From assembly GCF_964340395.1 (NCBI RefSeq), contig NC_135569.1:9405540-9469039 (forward strand): a stretch of DNA of 63,500 nt, given 5' to 3'. Positions within the stretch are counted from its first letter, which is position 1. The number at the start of each line of letters is the position of its first letter. Below the pieces are notes generated by a model. It did no database searches. It saw only the letters and a list, made by a program, of their open reading frames with translations, and was not told the DNA's origin. Source of the stretch: Glandiceps talaboti. Taxonomy: Eukaryota; Hemichordata; Enteropneusta; Spengelidae. Shown here piece after piece: positions 1 through 11,870 of this stretch. The position numbers and the translations under genes were made by a program.

Positions 1-171
1 AAACCAAGGTAAGCCATAGCCCCCACCTCACATCCCTCCCCAACCCCATCCACGGTAAAATTACCCAAATAGTTGATGACGCTACAGGAATATTGTCCAC
101 AATTATACTTATTAGTAGGTACAGCTCTGATGCTCTAGGATGTGCTATGTCTGTCCATCTGACTGAGTGTC

Positions 172-223
<52 letters not shown>

Positions 224-3200
224 ACTGATTGTCTGACTGACTGTCTGTCTGTGACTATGTCTGTCTGTGTGTCTGTCTGTCTGACTGATTGTCTGTCTGT
301 CTGACTGTGACCATGTCTGTCTGTGTGTCTGTACTGTCTCTGACTCTGTTTTTGAACAGCTTATTTTTGTAGGTTGTTGAACTTATGTATGAAAAGCATT
401 CATTATTGAGTACAGTATATATACTGTTACCATGGCAACTGATCTACCTTTCTCAACAGTCTTTCATCATTATCACTTCATCATACATCTTTTTGACTAC
501 ATGTTTTGTACATTCTGATTACAGCGTGAATGGTTAGTTGCTTTAGAGAAAACCAAGAAGAATAAATCAGGGTCATCTGGAGGTCAACGGAAAGACGTCT
601 CAGCTGATACAACAGTTAGTGAGATCCTAGACAGATCAAATCGTAAGTTACAAAATATCAACAACGTCACACTTGTAGTCTGTTTAAAGAGAATCACCAC
701 TCCAGGAAATAAAGGTATTTTCATAAACTTTGGGTCCTGGAGAGTCATTTCATGATTTCACATCACATAATTTTCGACCAGTCACCAAGAAACACCAAAT
801 TGAAACTCTTTTTCACCTCTATTATTCTTTCAGTGAACACCATTGCATCATGGGACTTAGCAGACATGAATATTCATAGATGCACACTGAATATTCATGA
901 CCTTCATTGAAGTAAATAAGTACTTAGGACCATGAGGGCTTGGAGTATCACTGAAAGAACAATAGAAGTGAAAAAGAGTTTCAATTTGGAGTTTCTTGGA
1001 AACTGAGTGAAATTTATGTGATGTGAAACTATGAAATGACTCTCCAGAACCCAATGTTTATGACAATACCTTTATTTCCTGCAGTGGCACCCAGTAAATC
1101 TTTGTATAAGATTATACCCCCAGCCAACCATCCACAGTAGTTTGACATGGAGGTGTCCAGACAATCAAATCATAAAACATCTAAACTGCTATACTACAAA
1201 TAATTTGTACTCTGCAAGGTGAAGACGACTCTGGTAAACCAGCCTTCGGTTTACTAAGATAGATGCAAACTATATATATCTGTTGTGGGATTCTAATCAC
1301 CCTGTGATCAACATAGTGTAGCCACTGGAAATCCCAAAACAACACTGCAAGTTCATGACACTCTAAATAAACTAGTTTCCAGAGATGCTTCCCTACTGAG
1401 ACAATGATTAAACCAATGTCGCAAAACAGCAACACTGCGAGTTCATGGAACTCTGTCAATAAAACTCTGTGATGCCTCCCTACTGAGATTATAATTAAAC
1501 CAATGTGAATTCAATAGCTTATCACTGTTGTATCAACATGTTGTGACAATAGATTTAATTTGTGTCTATCTTAGAAAACCAAAGGCTATATTACCAGAAT
1601 AATATGATCATTTCATCAAAATGTATTTATCAAAACATAAATGATTTTGTTGCAGCTTTCTTTGACGCAGGCCCATCACATGATGTTTCCATGGAGATCA
1701 ATCCATTGCATCCTGATTGGCTAGTAGAATTACCTGAAGATTTAGATGTTTGTATTGCACAGCGTGACTTTGAGGGCGCTGTTGATCTTATTGACAGAAG
1801 TAAGTCCTAAACCAGTACATCGCCCTCTATATATGGTTCAATATGATAGAGCCTGGTATGCAATAGATCTAATGGGCAAAATTCTGTACTAGTGTGCAGA
1901 GTATATATTTTATAATTTCGTAATCAATTCCTAAACATTCCAGTTGTATGGTTTCATATACTGGTACAATGTCCTAGTACAGGCTTTGCCAATTTGCTAC
2001 TATGTTTAAGTGTGTTGTCTTATGTAACATGATGAAGGTGTACCATACTAGGGATTGGACCAGCTGTTCAATCAAAGAAAGACAGTTTAGTGAACCCAGT
2101 GAGAGGTTTGAGAGAGTCGAGTGAAGTGAAGGCTAGGATGGCTATTCACAATCTATACATGTGGAAGGTTTCTGTACCCTACCTCATTGCAGTTTTAAAT
2201 TAAAAACAAGTCCATGCTGTTGTGTTGGGCTACCATTGATGTAATGGTAATGTTATGGTGTTAAGCACTTCCAAAAAATTATCACCTACAAACGTTGACA
2301 TCACAAATATATATTTATGATTTCTATTCTTTTGTTTCAGCTAATGAACATGTGAGAGATCTCCCACTGTCTTCTACTTTGAAAGAAATCAGGTTAGTAA
2401 GGTTAAAGTTCAGATAACTTAGGTCAGAGTTCAGATAACTTAGGTTAGAGTTCAGGTAAATGTCAGAGTTCAAATAACCATAGACCCTATACAAGGTCAG
2501 AGTTCAAACAAAGTATCTTCAGTTATATTTATGATTTGAAACATCTGCAAAAATGATTACATTACCTACCTACCAAATGGACTTAGTCTGGGTCCTACAA
2601 TGTGAAGAATTATTGTTGCCATAACTATTTACATTTACATAACTATTGACATCTCAAATACAAGAACTTATGTAGAAACATGAAATTTTCAAAATGTGAA
2701 TTACAGGTTGCGCAAGAACACTCAGTCTGTCTTTCAATACTAAATACATTTGTACTTGACAATGAGCAGTTCTTGCCGAATAAATTACACATCATAGTAT
2801 TTTAGACTGAGAGTAATGTATATATGTATTTGAGAATTTTTATTCGAAACGTCGTATTTAACATCTATTTATACGGACTGACTTACAAGTTCCATATGGA
2901 TTTCTTTATATATAAATTTTGTTGGTTAACAGAGCTAGGGTTGACCACAGAGTAAAACAGCTGACAGATGTACTAGTACAGGAAATGGAAGTATCAGCAG
3001 ATAGGTCTTTACGTGGTGGACCTGGTGTTACTAGAAGAGCTGTTATACAGTTAGTACGTCTTGGAAAACACACAACGGTAAACATTACTCTTTTCATTTT
3101 AATATTTACCATGATATTTCTTTTCTACAATGTGCCTCCTTTGCAACCTCTTTTGTACAAATGTTGGGTATTGGCCGCCTTCTTTGCTCTCAATAACTGG

Positions 3201-6200
3201 GTTTCGGAATCCCACTCTAAAACCTGTGTGGGGCCAATCAACTGTTCAAAATCCAAAATAAATACCAAATTCTCATCTATATGGCCTCTTTAATACACTA
3301 TATGTAAATGCTAAATTTGAATATTTCATACACTTTTTAAAAGTGACTTTCACAATCATGGACATGCTTAAAATAATTGCAGATAAAGTATATTAATTTC
3401 AAAAATGTGAATATTCGATGCACAATGAATGACGACTTTCTCAGGAATCAAAGAATCAAAATCCATTTGATTTCTTAGAAACTATGTCTTAGGAAACCTT
3501 CCAACAAATCTTTTTGATATTCTTTGCCATGTAGGCTTGCAATTTATTCCTGAAGCATAGAAGTGCGGCAATCAAGTTAGCGATAAGACGTCTGAAGATT
3601 GAGGGTATCACCACAGTCTACATAAATAAACTATGTAGTATATTTTTCACTCATTTGATCGAGACTGGCAAAGAATTCCAAAAAGCATTTGCTGAAAACA
3701 CAGGTTGTTTTTCTGGTAAGTTTATCACAGTATTTGTTTTGGTAAGTTTGGTACTAGTCTTAGTTACCCAGACTCTCATTGTATGCACACCCCACACCCC
3801 CCCCCCCCCCCCCCAGCAATTTAGCATCAACTAATTTAATATTAAAGATTTTATATAGTATAGCTTAGTGAGTTGATTCTTTGCCCATCTAAGTGGCAAA
3901 GTTTCCCACTGTAGGCTGAATGCCAACATGATCTCTAACTAAACCATGTCTGGTCAAAGTCCCTCAATCAGCACAGAAAGTTGTTTGTCCAATCAGTGAA
4001 CCCCAACTGTTACAGTGATGTAAACAGATATAAGTAGCATCTTGAGCTGATAAATATACCATATTTGGACATTTCGTAACTGCCCCAATGAACACTAACT
4101 TTATGAGAGACTGTTTTTGGTGAGAAATTAGAATTTTGTGATTGATTAACAAAGACATGGTGTTAATGACTGTGTGGGTGGCTGTGGATGAATTTTAAAT
4201 TGCACCTCAGGACTTCTAGAGCAATGACTTTGACTATACTGTGAGTGGAGGTGTAAATTGTATAGGAACTAGACTAGCTTTCCAACAGAGATGTAACACT
4301 ACTTATTGTTAATATCTACTGTTACACTTACCATTAAAGAATTACAATTCCTATCACTTTCCTATTTTCAGCTTTTGTGGTCTGGGCTAGAGTAGAACTG
4401 CAAACATTTGTTGGTCATTTCTCCAACCAAGCCTTTGCCACCAAATCTAATCTAGACATGGTAGCTGAATGTATCATTATTGCAAGACGTCACTGCCAAA
4501 AGGTAACACAAGTAAAACTACCTCAAAGATTTCATTTCAAACAGCCTCTTACTTCATTGTCAAATTCAACTACTGTTTCTTTCATAGTCTAGAGGCTATC
4601 CATGGCTTCGATCCTCTTCGATCTCTCGCTCTCAAATCTAGTCAAATGGATGTATGGCTATTTATTGATTTATTGATTTATTGATATTTTCTGTGTTTAT
4701 TTCACCATAGATGTGCAATATTGGTTTAGATTTGTCGTTTGCACTGGATGGTTTTCTACTGAAAGGAATTCGTGATACAATCAGATATAACAAAGATCAG
4801 TTGATGGAAGCTACCAAACACAGATCAGGTGTTGTAAGTATACTTATCATATACTTATCGTATACTTATCATATACTTATCATATACTCAACAAAGATCA
4901 GTTGATGGAAGCTACCACATACCACAAAAGATGTATCTTTATCTTTGTAATAAGCCCAATACGAAATTTTTTAAAATACAAACACCAAAACAAATGAAGA
5001 CATTATCGAGCACAAAAAGGTAAAGGTATATACAGATGCTTTGTCTTGTTCATTTCTTGTTCATTGTAAAATATTTATGGGGTTTTTTTTTTTTGACAGG
5101 ATGAGAAATGGCGACCAGTTAACATGCAGACACCGGAGGCAGCCACCCAATTAGCCAAGGAAATGGTGCAATATGGAATTCATAATTTCAACTCACAACT
5201 TTACAGTAAGTCTATGTAAACAATGGAAGTAGAATATAGCAACCAGTAGCTGTAACAGGACTAGGTTTATCATTGTTATACATTCTTGTGGTGTGTACCA
5301 TAACCAAGGGTTCGTATTACTTATGAATACCAGTAATGTTTTAGGTCGACAGACTTTGTCAAACTGTCTGTTTGCTGGCTTTACCATTTAGTGTTTAAGG
5401 ATATGTTTTTCATTGTTTTGTTCTATGTTTCAATTTATATATGTTCTGCAAAAGTAATAATATCAAGTAGTAAAATCACCAACTTATAACTTGTTTATGT
5501 TGATGTGCTTGCCATGATGAAGGATGTATGATCGCATAGTAATCAGTTTTGTACAAATTTACTATAAACCCCTTGCCTTTCATTCATACTGTGTATACAT
5601 GGATGCTAAGCCAGTGTACAGGGTATCATCAACTACTTGTTGTAGACGTGTATTTCAGCTATTTAGAAGGAGTAAACCATTTCTAGTAAAGGTTTGATGC
5701 AATGACTATAAATTGCCCACACCCACCGGGAGTAGCTCCCTGCTGGTGTACACTACACTACAATACACTACTACCCTTTCTTACAAAAATTTGACTAGCG
5801 CCGGCAAGTGTCAGATTGATGATGAATCAACATGTGGGTGAATTTATCTAATTGTAATAGTACAGTGTTCTCCAAAGGCTATATTGACATCACCAATAAC
5901 CTAATGACAGTGTGAATAGCGCCATCTGGTGAGAGATTGATGGTGAATCAACACTTTTGTTTTTATTTCAGATAAATGTTGGGTGAATTTGTCTAACAGT
6001 ACAATAATGTTCTCCAAAGGTTATATGAACTTTATAAACAACTTAATGACTGTGTATATTCCTGAGGTAAGCATGTATCAATTCATTCTTGTATTGTAGT
6101 TTTGGTTGGCCATTGGATTCAAACATTGGAGTTTAACTTTAACACATTTTACATCTATTTAAAGATTCATTTGATAAATATCTAGTGACATAAATAATCC

Positions 6201-7557
6201 AGTGGTTTGAGGAAAAAAATGTTCACTCTTTGATTTAAGTAATGAATTTAGCATGAAGGTAGAGTTCACCAAAATTAGATATGAGCTTTGCATAAATTAA
6301 AAATGGCCACAATTTTCAAGATGGCTGCCATGCATAATTCACCATTCAACAGGAATCATTTGGAAGACAGAAAACAGAACACAAAAGCCATCATCGTAAA
6401 CCCCAGCCTCTTTTACGGCACCTTCCAAGACGCAGTGTCATGCAAGAACTAACAAATCTGGTTTGCGAGAATGACAAAAACAAGTGGAATGTTTTCATAA
6501 TTGTATGAAATTTATCATTTCAGTTGTATTTTGACATAGTTGATAGTCTTCGTGAAGTGTTGGAATTCTACATCGGAATACTAGAATCATGTGCAACCAA
6601 TGAAGCCTTCATGCAAGAGAGAGAATTCATCCTCAAAAATGTGGATTTCATGTTCCAAACAATAATACCACTAACAGAGAACAAAGGAAAGGTAAGTAGA
6701 CCTCTTAGATTTTACATTATGACAAAATTTAGTTAGGCTCTCACATTTCTATGCTGAAAAACATGGTGCAGTTAGACAACATCAAAGAGATCGTAATTAC
6801 CATTCCAACTTTGGTTTGTGAAATTATTCAAAGTTTGGTAACAGGAAGTGGCCATTTTTGTAAAGTTTATATCATATTCTTGGTATTTTAGTGTTTTGTA
6901 CAATCAACAATAATGGTTTAATACAACTGTAGCCTTGTTTGTTATGTGTATATATGATAAATATATTGTATTAATAAATATATATGGTATATAAGAATGT
7001 TTTTGCACTGAAATGTTTCTCTGTATATGAAAACCACATAAATAATCAATGTAATAAGATGATATAACAGTTATGTATGTCTGCTAAGTGCACCTTACAC
7101 TAAGCTTGCCAATGTGTTAAGATAGCAGTAGTGTGGGAACAGGGAATGAATCATGGCCAAGGACTCTGTATCCTTTCAATGTTATTGTCACCACATATCA
7201 TATCCTAGTCTGTAAGGTACGCCATGACGAGGCGCCCTCAAACATCAGGCAACCCCTAACCTGAGAGGAGGCCGGTGAGGGCGTCACGACGTATCTTATA
7301 GTCTAATCCTATCCATACTAAGTTGTATATTGTTATTATGGTTGTTATGGTTACAGGAGGCAATATATCATGGCCAAGGACTCTGTGTCCTTTCAATGTT
7401 ATTGTCATCACATATATCCATACTAAGCTGTATATTGTTATTATGGTTGTTATGGTTACAGGAGGCCATAGGTCACCAAGTGAGGCCGTTCAAAGATCTG
7501 TACAAAGAACAAAGAAAGATCAACTCTAAAGTGGAATCCCTTGGAGTACTGATCTAG
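1..7557 (+). CDS. EXOC8: Exocyst complex component 8 (Exo84), 3' part of the gene
   Basis: Subunit of the octameric exocyst, which tethers secretory vesicles to the plasma membrane; in vertebrates it is also a RalA effector. Exons that keep one frame: the last 8 bases of an exon (1-8, before GTAAG), 525-642, 1656-1799, 2341-2392, 2933-3077, 3535-3715, 4372-4502, 4711-4833, 5100-5205, 5972-6066, 6524-6691, 7462-7557 (stop TAG 7555-7557). Together about 450 codons. The exon at 525 reads REWLVALEK, fitting the C-terminal helix of the PH domain. The exon at 1656 holds ELPEDLDVCIAQRDFEGAVD, close to what I recall of vertebrate EXOC8. The remainder is the helical Exo84 C-terminal domain, ending VESLGVLI. 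The N-terminus and most of the PH domain lie upstream of the window. Human EXOC8 has a single coding exon, so the many introns here are notable. The first 8 bases are assigned by the donor only. Confidence 0.92.
171..344. repeat. Imperfect (CTGT)n microsatellite
   Basis: Tetranucleotide CTGT array interrupted by CTGA and GTGT variants, in an EXOC8 intron. Confidence 0.95.
697..1087. mobile_element. Fold-back MITE-like element with ~150-bp inverted arms
   Basis: The left arm (about 697-850) starts CCAGGAAATAAAGGTATTTT. The right arm (about 935-1087) ends with its near-complement, AATACCTTTATTTCCTGCAG. Matching inner blocks include GAGAGTCATTTCAT against ATGAAATGACTCTC and TTGAAACTCTTTTTCAC against GTGAAAAAGAGTTTCAA. 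There is no internal coding sequence. This is typical of a non-autonomous DNA transposon; the superfamily cannot be assigned. It lies in the EXOC8 intron 643-1655. Confidence 0.85.
1285..1600. repeat. Dispersed repeat family (ATNACCCTGTAATCAAGATAGTG type)
   Basis: The blocks TCTAATCACCCTGTGATCAA, CACTGCAAGTTCATG and TTTGTGTCTATCTTAGAAAA recur with divergence at 8975-9150, 26935-27260, 48250-48425 and 60965-61130. This copy is rearranged, with the CTGCGAGTTCATG block duplicated. It ends about 60 bp before the EXOC8 exon at 1656. Probably a degenerate transposable element. Confidence 0.6.
4015..4175. repeat. Dispersed repeat shared with 30350-30490
   Basis: Matching blocks include ACCATATTTGGACAT, TGATTAACAAA.ACATG and TTAATGACTGTGTGGGTG, in the same order at 30366-30490. 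No ORF. It lies in the EXOC8 intron between the exons at 3535 and 4372. Confidence 0.65.
4889..4918 (+). pseudogene. Duplicated fragment of the preceding EXOC8 exon
   Basis: 28 bases at 4890-4917 (starting AACAAAGATCAGTTGATGG) are identical to exon bases 4789-4816. Between them lies the exon's donor and a degenerate TATACTTATC repeat. The copy has no acceptor or donor and looks like a non-functional local duplication. Confidence 0.85.
5813..5932 (+). pseudogene. Decayed duplicate of the EXOC8 exon at 5972-6066
   Basis: Bases 5832-5914 align with the true exon (GTGGGTGAATTTATCTAA against TTGGGTGAATTTGTCTAA; GTTCTCCAAAGGCTATAT against GTTCTCCAAAGGTTATAT). The upstream intron sequence AGATTGATGATGAATCAACA is also duplicated, at 5935. 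The copy has lost the roughly 26 bases holding the pyrimidine tract, AG and first codons, and has in-frame stops, so it cannot act as an exon. Confidence 0.88.
7148..7470 (+). repeat. Tandem duplication of the last-exon acceptor of EXOC8
   Basis: A 105-bp unit (7311-7415) carrying GTTGTTATGGTTACAG|GAGG is repeated at 7416-7470, where it supplies the true acceptor (exon start 7462). The 3' half of another unit lies at 7148-7202. A MITE-like insertion (about 7204-7306) splits the array. The upstream acceptor at 7355-7356 is intact, and reading from 7357 stays open and in frame, so its use would add 35 hydrophobic residues. Confidence 0.85.
7204..7306. mobile_element. MITE-like element with AGTCTGTAAGATAC ends
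   Basis: The left end is CTAGTCTGTAAGGTACG and the right end CGTATCTTATAGTCTAAT, which are near inverted complements. Similar paired ends occur at 12894-12981 and 24413-24510, and a weaker copy ends in CTTACAGACTG near 8962. About 90-100 bp, no ORF. Confidence 0.75.
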
Positions 7558-8530
7558 ACTGTGAGGAGATACTGATACACTTGTCAAGGGATGTAGTTAA
7601 TGTGAAAAGTACACACACCAGGTGGGAATACCGATGAGGGAGAGCCATGATACATTGTGGTTGAAACAAATAAGTTTTAAACACAAATTTTGGAGATTGA
7701 AGAGTAAACATTTGTTCTTACTGGCCCTAACGGCCCTTATCTACATCCTGTTGTTAGTACTTGTATGCTATCATCGACGTCTGATGAAAACCTGGTGCCA
7801 ACAACTGCATCATTGTCAACTTCGCTGTAGACCATAACTAACATCATACTGTTATCATTCAGTACTTGTAATTGCTGACATCTATAAAGACATGCTGACT
7901 TGTTGGTGGTCTGAGCTTAGCATGTTTGAAAATCAATACTGTACTGTCAAGTGTATTTTGTGTAAAATGGACAGTTGGCATTCTAAAAGACAGTCGTTAT
8001 AATAATCTATAGTTGTACATGGGAATGGAACAGAGCTGCACCCTCTGTGGTGATATGTAAGTAAAGCTGTTCCAATAATGTATGGCACCTGATAGCCATA
8101 CAGTTCAACTAAGGTTGACATGTATAATTTTCATCAATATTAAGTGAATTAATATCACAGCTGAGACTACAAGATCGATACTCACCAATGTAATTGCTGT
8201 AAGATGTACAAAGTAGCCTGTTGTGCAAGTAGGCAGTTGTCTTGTAAAGCTTGGATCCATCAATGTCTTTTATGCAGGCACACTTGCCAAGCCATATGTT
8301 GACCAGCGCCCTCTACGGCAACAAAGTCATTCTGTCGAGCAGTGCCCTCTATGGCATTATCTAAATTGTCATTTTGCTCTGCTAGGAAAGTATTTTACAG
8401 TATCACAACACAAAATGACTTAATCATGTGTAAAATAGTCAATAAAAAATGGCTTTTTTTGTTATTACATTTGTAAAATCACACAAGTGATGCTCAGAAT
8501 TTTACAGAATAAAGTTTTGCATACGCCAGA
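7558..8530 (+). other. EXOC8: EXOC8 3'UTR with polyadenylation signals
   Basis: After the EXOC8 stop there is no further coding potential. AATAAA hexamers occur at 8441-8446 and 8508-8513. The second is followed by T/G-rich sequence (TTTTGC, then TTGTGATGTTCTG), which suits a cleavage site near 8530. The next gene (USP5) converges from the other strand, with its own poly(A) signal about 0.7 kb away. Confidence 0.6.
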
Positions 8531-8859
8531 AAAATACTTGTGATGTTCTGCCTTGTTTATTATTATGTCCCCAACCTGTTTATTAACACACTTTGAATTA
8601 TCGCGTGGGACGTCATCATTTCAATATGCCAATCCATATTCTAATTATTAGAAAGACAAAAGATTTCATGATTTGGCCACTAGGAGTGCTGTTCACTCGC
8701 CATTTCTTGGGGGGGGGGGGGCTGGAAGTGAGGGCTACGATAGCACAGCAAAAAGACAACAAACACAAAGTTACCACTCATAGTCCATGTTGTTTCTGTT
8801 GAACTATTTTCATAGCAAATACTTGACTAGGTTACCCAGCCTCTCACCACTGGGGGCTC

Positions 8860-9150
8860 TACAACGAGACTGGGCAAACATAGTCCCAAACACCCACACC
8901 ATGATGGCATGGCACAGATGTCCGCGAGTAGTGGGTGATGGCATGGCACGGATGTCATTCCTTACAGACTGATAATATTACCTTGTAATCAAGATAGTGT
9001 CAACACTGAATGAGGTTGAATATACACTTGAGGAAAACTTGCATCAGAGGCACTGCTCTACCTTGAGTGTAATTACATTAATGTCCGTTAGTAGTTTATA
9101 TTAACATGTTGCAACAACATTTCTAGTTTGTGTCAGTGTTAACTTGCTGA
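8860..9150. repeat. Composite of two dispersed repeats between EXOC8 and USP5
   Basis: 8860-8972 resembles the AGTCTGTAAGATAC element (the GGCATGGCACGGATGTC block is also seen at 12945). 8975-9150 is a copy of the ACCCTGTAATCAAGATAGTG family. Otherwise 8530-9230 has no recognisable gene. A G-run lies at 8709-8720. Confidence 0.6.
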
Positions 9151-9231
9151 TATCTCATCTATCATTGTTGTATCAGTTGTGAAATACATGTAAATGAAAG
9201 TTGGACATACATTGATGTTGTTTTTCGCATC

Positions 9232-9237
9232 TTTATT
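9232..9237 (-). terminator. USP5: Predicted USP5 polyadenylation signal
   Basis: AATAAA on the minus strand, about 550 bp downstream of the USP5 stop. Another lies near 9289-9294. The 3'UTR would span about 9215-9785 and contains a 61-bp tandem duplication of ACCATAGTAACACCATAGTG near 9371-9440. Confidence 0.5.
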
Positions 9238-9785
9238 TTCAAATAAATTTAGTGGAAATAATTCTTGCAATAATCCTTAAACACTATGTGATCTTTATTC
9301 TTAACCCTAATTCTTAACAATTTATCAATGTACTCTGTTCCCATTCCGATTTTAACTCGGAGAAACACTGTTACCATAGTAACACCATAGTGATAGTAAC
9401 TTGGGAAACAGTAACCATAGTAACACCATAGTGATTGTAACTTGGTAAACATTCTTTACCATAGTATCATGCAAATATGTAATCCATTTCCCAGTGACTG
9501 CGTAACTTTGGAAACATCGTTACCATTGGCGACAATATGCAAATATGAAAAGAACTGATTGATCAAATTAGGGAGTGGCCAAATATGACAATTTACCATT
9601 GCATTGTAATGCAGAAATCAATCTAATTCAGGTACAATAATATATATTCAGTGTCTTTGACACCTATATCATAAGTTTTTAGTTTATGCACTGCATACAG
9701 TTCACAGTTGATGGCACTGACAATGCACACTTTACAATCAGCGGTGCAAGTTTCACTTTACTTTGACTTCTGGAGTTGAGTATAT

Positions 9786-11132
9786 TCACATCCTTTGGTA
9801 TAGATACAAATACGCTAAGTCCTTGGGTGGGTTCTCTGATATGGCTACCTTCCTATCGTTGTATATAACCCATCTGTGTGGTGAAAATATTATCAACTGT
9901 TAGACTTAAAAACAGACTGGTACAAGATTGAGTTGATTTAAATGAACATACCTACATAAAACCATAATTAAATTATATATAATGTTAATGTCAATGAATG
10001 CCTTCGATGGCACTGGAGTTCTCAGTACCTGTAACAGCATTTGACCTCATACTAGAGGGTTAAAATAGAACAAGAAGGTGGACTTATTCTCAGTACCTGT
10101 AATAGCATTTTACCTCATACTAGAGGGTCAAAATAGAACAAGAAGGTTCACTTATTCTCAGTACCTGCAATAGCATTGTAACTGATGCTTGAGGGTCAAA
10201 ATAGAACAGGAAAGTCAATTTATTCTCAGTACCTGCAATTACATTTTACCTCATGCTAGAGGGTCAAAATAGAACATGAAGGTTGACTTATTCTCAGTAC
10301 CTGCAATAGTATTTTACCTCATGCTAGAGGGTCAAAATAGAACAAGAAGGTTGACTTATTCTCAGTACCTGCAATGACATTTTACCTCATGCTAGAGGGT
10401 CAAAATAGAACATGAAGGTTGACTTATTCTCAGTACCTGCAATAGTATTTTACCTCATGCTAGAGGGTCAAAATAGAACAAGAAGGTTGACTTATTCTCA
10501 GTACCTGCAATGACATTTTACCTCATACTAGAGGGTCAAAATAGAACAAGAAGGTTGACTTATTCTCAGTACCTGCAATGACATTTTACCTCATGCTAGA
10601 GGGTCAAAATAGAACAAGAAGGTTGGGTTATTCTCATTACATGCAATACTATTTTACCTCATTCTAGAGGGTCAAAATAGAATGAGACAGTCGACCAAGT
10701 GATACAATATTTTACCTATTCATATTGTTGAACCATACGTTTTAACAACAGAATTTAACACAGAAGGACACGATATATCGCATGTTTGAGTCCAAGTGTA
10801 TGTACTGGTATCATATACCATGCAGTAGCCAGAGTCATAGTGACAAAGGCCCCTTAGGTCACTCATATTTTCCTTGGCTGAACTAAGAAAAATATTGGGC
10901 ACTAAGATCTAAATGTAGACTTACCGTCCTTCCTTTAAGATATGACATACATAGTGACCACATGAAGTTGATGTACCCATATGACTGATAAATGCTACCA
11001 GTTTATATTCTGAAATTAACAGTATATTATGAAATATCATCAGTATTGGAATTTGTGACAGACAGACAGACAGACACAGACAGACAGACAAAGACACATA
11101 AATATACACACATACATAGACAGACAAGACAG

Positions 11133-11163
<31 letters not shown>

Positions 11164-11813
11164 AAGTGTATGTGTTAGTTTTAGTAAGGTTTACTTAGGT
11201 ATGTACTGGGCGCAGGCTTTACAAGCCAATATGTCCAGATCCAAGTGTTGAGAGTTCCTTTGAAAATGACTTGTATGTGTTCTGTAACTTGGCTTTGTAA
11301 TCATATTTAATGGCTTGCCCACTCCAAAAACTGTCTAAGCGCTGTTCAAAACAGTGAATCGATGGTGCAGTAACCACTGAGTGAGGCAAATTGTTCCAAG
11401 TTACTACAATTCGGTTGATAAATGTGTAACTTCCTGATATTGAGGTGGAATTGTGGTTTTGACTTACTTCCATTGCCATCTCTATAAGCTGGTCCACTTG
11501 GTTCAGTTTCCATGGCTTCCAATTCATCTGTGTGACTAAATATCCAGTCAACAGCCCTTTCAACATTATTTTTCTGGAAATGAACAGAGAAGATATTGTA
11601 TCTCAATCACTTTATTACTTTGAACAGATCAAAATACTAATAACATGTACACACCATGCATGCAGACAGACAGAGATACAGAGAGACACATACATACATA
11701 CATACATACATACATACATACATACATACATACATACATACATACATACATACATACATACATACATACATACATACATACATACATACATACATACACA
11801 CACATACAGGACA

Positions 11814-11870
<57 letters not shown>

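Noticed and set aside
10019-10690. CRISPR array (regular repeats)
   Set aside because: The 68-bp units are contiguous, without unique spacers, and lie in a eukaryotic intron.
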